Positions 6,390 to 8,553 of a stretch of DNA of 8,553 bases are shown here, piece after piece (position 1 is the first letter of the stretch; each line of letters starts with the position of its first letter). The notes under the pieces are model-generated. The model had not been told where the DNA came from. It was given only the letters and a program-made list of their open reading frames with translations, and did not search any database. The translations under genes and the position numbers were made by a program. The DNA comes from Syntrophomonadaceae bacterium (GTDB taxonomy: Bacteria; Bacillota; Dethiobacteria; DTU022), in contig PWEB01000146.1 in NCBI GenBank assembly GCA_003553305.1, forward strand, positions 1 to 8,553. The letters are read 5' to 3'.

Positions 6390-8174
6390 ATGAAATTTAT
6401 CTTAGCTTTTTCATATCTAAGAAAGTTTGGAGGTTTTACCCTGAAAGTTAGTCAGCACAGCAATAGCTTGATAAGAGTTATTTTTCCAATCGTGATTATT
6501 TTTTTGCTTACCTTAACTGGTTGTAGCGCTGATGAGCGCACCGGGGTGAGCAGCAAGGATTTGGAATATGCAATATTCACAACTGAAAAGGCTGAATATA
6601 GTATTGACCAGGTGGCTTCACCGGAATTTGCCGATAAATTTATAAGCCATGAGCAGCCCATATTTAACTTCGGCCTTATTTCTGAGATTCACTGGATTCG
6701 ATTTCGCTTACCTGATTTGAGCTCACAGGAAGATGCACTGTCTGAGCAGGTGCTTTCGTTTGATTATGGCCTGGATGATATAAAGGTATTTATACCTGTA
6801 GAACAAGCCAATCACCTGGTTTCTCTCCAGGGAGGTTTTGACAGCTATCCTCATAACGACGAACTGGCTGGACTTTCTCCTGCTTTTCTTGTGCCGTCCG
6901 ATTATGAGGAAGCCGCCCATGGTTTTATCCGCATTCAGACTTCAGGTTCTTCCGGTTTTCGTATAGACTGGCTTGATCGTAATCTGCATGAAAATATAGC
7001 TCAAAATAGGATCTTGCTTCTTGGCAGTTTATCTGGATTATTGCTGGCTATGGCCCTCTATAATTTTATTTTATTCCTTACGCTTCGCAACAAGCAATAC
7101 TTATATTATGTGTTATTTGCCCTATCCATGCTGCTCTACCAATCAACAATTGTTGGCTCTATCCGCATAGCTTACCCTCCGCTTGCCAGTATTTTCTTTG
7201 AATATGGGCAATTAATGAGCCTGGTGGCCATGGTTCTTTGGCTGCTCTTTGCCTATCATTTTCTTAATATCAGTGAAAATCTACCGAGGTTCAAGCCGGC
7301 TTTCTTTGCGATGATATTTCTGGCCATTAGCGCCGTTATGGTTAGTTTTTTGATTGGAGAGCAGGAGGCAAATATCCTTGCATATATCCTTGGTTTGAGT
7401 ATGCCCCTGTTGGCCATTATTTCAGCTTTTGCCAGCAGGAAAAAAGGCTACCGGGTTTCCTCGTTCTACCTGGCGGGAATTGTAATGCTGTTTATGGCGG
7501 TAATCGCTTTTGCGCTCAGGGGTTGGGGGATTATTCCCCACTCGCTTGTAGTCACTTATGGTATTTTTACGGCTACTTCTGTCGAAACAATGTTGTATTC
7601 ATTTGCACTGGCCACCCAAATTCGCTACCTTTCCATAGAGAATTATACCCTCCAACAGCAGCGAAGCGAGCTTAGCCGGATTAGTCTTATTGATCATTTA
7701 ACCGGGCTTTATAATAAAAGAGATTTTAATAGTACTTACCAGAAAGAGGTCAGCCGGGCTGAAAATGATGACCTGCCCCTGTCGTTAATCTTATTAGATA
7801 TTGATCTATTTAAAGGCATCAATGACACCTACGGTCACCGTAATGGAGACAAGGTCTTAAAGCGCCTTGGCCTTGTTTTAAAAGAGTGGGTCAGAGAACG
7901 GGGTCATGCCTGCCGTGTTGGAGGAGAGGAGTTTGCAATTATTCTCACCGGTACTGCAAAAGAGGAGGCAGAAGTATTGGCAGAAGAGATCAGGCGGGCT
8001 TTTTCAGAAGAAGTCTTCCTTTTCGAGCCGGAAAAGAAGCTAAATTGCACAATCAGTTTAGGTGTGGGGCAGTTAAAACCAGGTGAAAGCGGCAACGCCC
8101 TTTACGACCGGGTCGATAAAGCTCTTTACAAGGCCAAGTATGAAGGACGAAACAGGGTAGCTGCTGCAGGGTAG
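6390..8174 (+). CDS. 7TMR-DISM membrane diguanylate cyclase (GGDEF) with lipoprotein-like signal
   Basis: Predicted to make cyclic di-GMP from GTP in response to an extracellular cue. Domain order from the ATG at 6390 is: signal with lipobox LTGC (Cys45), extracellular 7TMR-DISMED2-like region (about 60-195, with HWIRFRLPD), seven hydrophobic helices (about 207-425), then GGDEF (about 435-592) opening with DHLTGLYNKRDF. The metal-binding LLDIDLFKGIND has D470 and D472, and the active loop is RVGGEEF (511-515), so catalysis is expected. The inhibitory I-site, normally R-x-x-D, reads R502-E-R-G505. The start is uncertain: ATG 6390 has no ribosome binding site and puts 17 odd residues before the signal, whereas GGAGG at 6429-6433 points to CTG 6441 (Cys28 then). 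No downstream partner gene is seen and no clear terminator follows. Confidence 0.9.
   Translation: MKFILAFSYLRKFGGFTLKVSQHSNSLIRVIFPIVIIFLLTLTGCSADERTGVSSKDLEYAIFTTEKAEYSIDQVASPEFADKFISHEQPIFNFGLISEIHWIRFRLPDLSSQEDALSEQVLSFDYGLDDIKVFIPVEQANHLVSLQGGFDSYPHNDELAGLSPAFLVPSDYEEAAHGFIRIQTSGSSGFRIDWLDRNLHENIAQNRILLLGSLSGLLLAMALYNFILFLTLRNKQYLYYVLFALSMLLYQSTIVGSIRIAYPPLASIFFEYGQLMSLVAMVLWLLFAYHFLNISENLPRFKPAFFAMIFLAISAVMVSFLIGEQEANILAYILGLSMPLLAIISAFASRKKGYRVSSFYLAGIVMLFMAVIAFALRGWGIIPHSLVVTYGIFTATSVETMLYSFALATQIRYLSIENYTLQQQRSELSRISLIDHLTGLYNKRDFNSTYQKEVSRAENDDLPLSLILLDIDLFKGINDTYGHRNGDKVLKRLGLVLKEWVRERGHACRVGGEEFAIILTGTAKEEAEVLAEEIRRAFSEEVFLFEPEKKLNCTISLGVGQLKPGESGNALYDRVDKALYKAKYEGRNRVAAAG
6429..6443 (+). 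promoter_or_regulatory. Shine-Dalgarno sequence pointing to a CTG start of the diguanylate cyclase
   Basis: A perfect GGAGG (6429-6433) is followed after 7 bases by CTG (6441-6443), in frame with the diguanylate cyclase. Starting here, the protein would open with KVSQHSNSLIRV and a normal lipoprotein signal. No ATG, GTG or TTG lies in frame at a suitable distance. CTG starts are rare but known in bacteria, so this is suggestive only. Confidence 0.5.
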
Positions 8175-8553
8175 GGCTTAAGTATTGACCAGGTGCAGCT
8201 AAGTTCCTGTTATTACCTAATCACATCGGGGTTGATCGTTCATCTTCATGCCGGTCCTGCTGGGCATACGTTCCAACAATATTATGGAAAATCAATTTTA
8301 CTCATCACAGGCGGGTTCTTGAATTGAGTGAAGAGCTGCGAGTGAAATCAAGCATATTTGTAAATGAGCTGTCGTGAAAGTAATAGTATCATAAGGGTTA
8401 ATAAAAAGAGGCCGAGGAAACCCCCATGCTCTAAAAATAACAGCAGGATTATTCTTTAAAATAGAGAAATTTGAAATTTAAAGGAAACAGATCAGTCTCC
8501 ACGATAAACACCAGTTTTGCTTTTATGTGACGCCTGTATGTCACATCAGCCAG
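8175..8553. other. Non-coding tail without a recognisable gene
   Basis: After the diguanylate cyclase stop, 379 bases hold no supported gene on either strand. A plus frame at 8303-8377 reads HHRRVLELSEELRVKSS and ends at a TGA. It looks mildly protein-like but I cannot assign it, and it may be a remnant. No hairpin followed by a T-run was seen, so no intrinsic terminator for the upstream gene can be named. Confidence 0.5.
8525..8546. repeat. Short inverted repeat near the right edge
   Basis: ATGTGAC (8525-8531) and GTCACAT (8540-8546) form 7-base perfect arms around an 8-base spacer. It has no T-run on either side, so it is not a terminator. It could be a regulator binding site for a gene beyond the window, but nothing here tests that. 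Confidence 0.3.

Noticed and set aside
6600..8195. A 15-base direct repeat, AGTATTGACCAGGTG, at 6600-6614 and 8181-8195
   Set aside because: One copy is inside the coding sequence of the cyclase and the likeness does not extend at either side; it is probably chance.
8249..8275. Weak hairpin ATGCC/GGCAT after the cyclase gene as a terminator
   Set aside because: Only 5 base pairs with a long loop and no T-run.
8526..8545. TGTGA and TCACA half-sites resembling a CRP operator
   Set aside because: The spacer is 10 bases, not the 6 of a CRP site, and the host looks like a Firmicute; kept only as a plain inverted repeat.

Overview
The window looks like chromosomal DNA from a low-to-medium GC bacterium, most plausibly an anaerobic Firmicute of the clostridial type. 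This is inferred from strong GGAGG/AAGGGGG-type ribosome binding sites, lipoprotein signals, the opuC-like transporter and the overall gene style. The exported binding protein is very acidic, which would suit a salty or alkaline habitat, but that is only a hint. No RNA gene, CRISPR array, insertion sequence or phage gene was seen.

Left part (about 90-2900, minus strand): a three-gene osmoprotectant ABC uptake operon, read right to left as permease, permease, then lipoprotein substrate-binding protein. It has a plausible sigma-A-type promoter at 2869-2896 and a clear intrinsic terminator at 91-122. The ATP-binding subunit that normally heads such operons is absent: the gene upstream is a divergent photolyase, and the terminator closes the other end. 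An ATPase encoded elsewhere must be assumed.

Middle (3182-4573, plus strand): a complete class II CPD photolyase. The open frame runs further upstream, but the extra 66 residues are not family-like, and a Shine-Dalgarno sequence sits before the internal ATG.

Region 4574-6389 is a patch of toxin-antitoxin genes and debris. It begins with a small conserved protein whose C-terminus appears frameshifted. It runs into the N-terminal stub of an MNT-type nucleotidyltransferase with an in-frame stop, which abuts an antisense stub of a cutA-like gene. After that comes a full-length AbiEii-family nucleotidyltransferase toxin whose first catalytic aspartate reads as alanine. Its stop codon overlaps the start of a DUF6922-type small partner protein. 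Just downstream lies a second, decayed copy of the partner gene with a stop at codon 9. The whole patch looks like a site of repeated insertion, duplication and decay between two stable housekeeping-type genes.

Right part (6390-8174): a membrane-bound 7TMR-DISM diguanylate cyclase with a GGEEF active site, a degenerate product-inhibition site and a lipoprotein-like signal. Its best ribosome binding site points to a CTG codon rather than the upstream ATG. The last 379 bases (8175-8553) hold no convincing gene. I do not see a clearly new biological system here; the most unusual parts are the decaying toxin-antitoxin patch and the CTG-start candidate.
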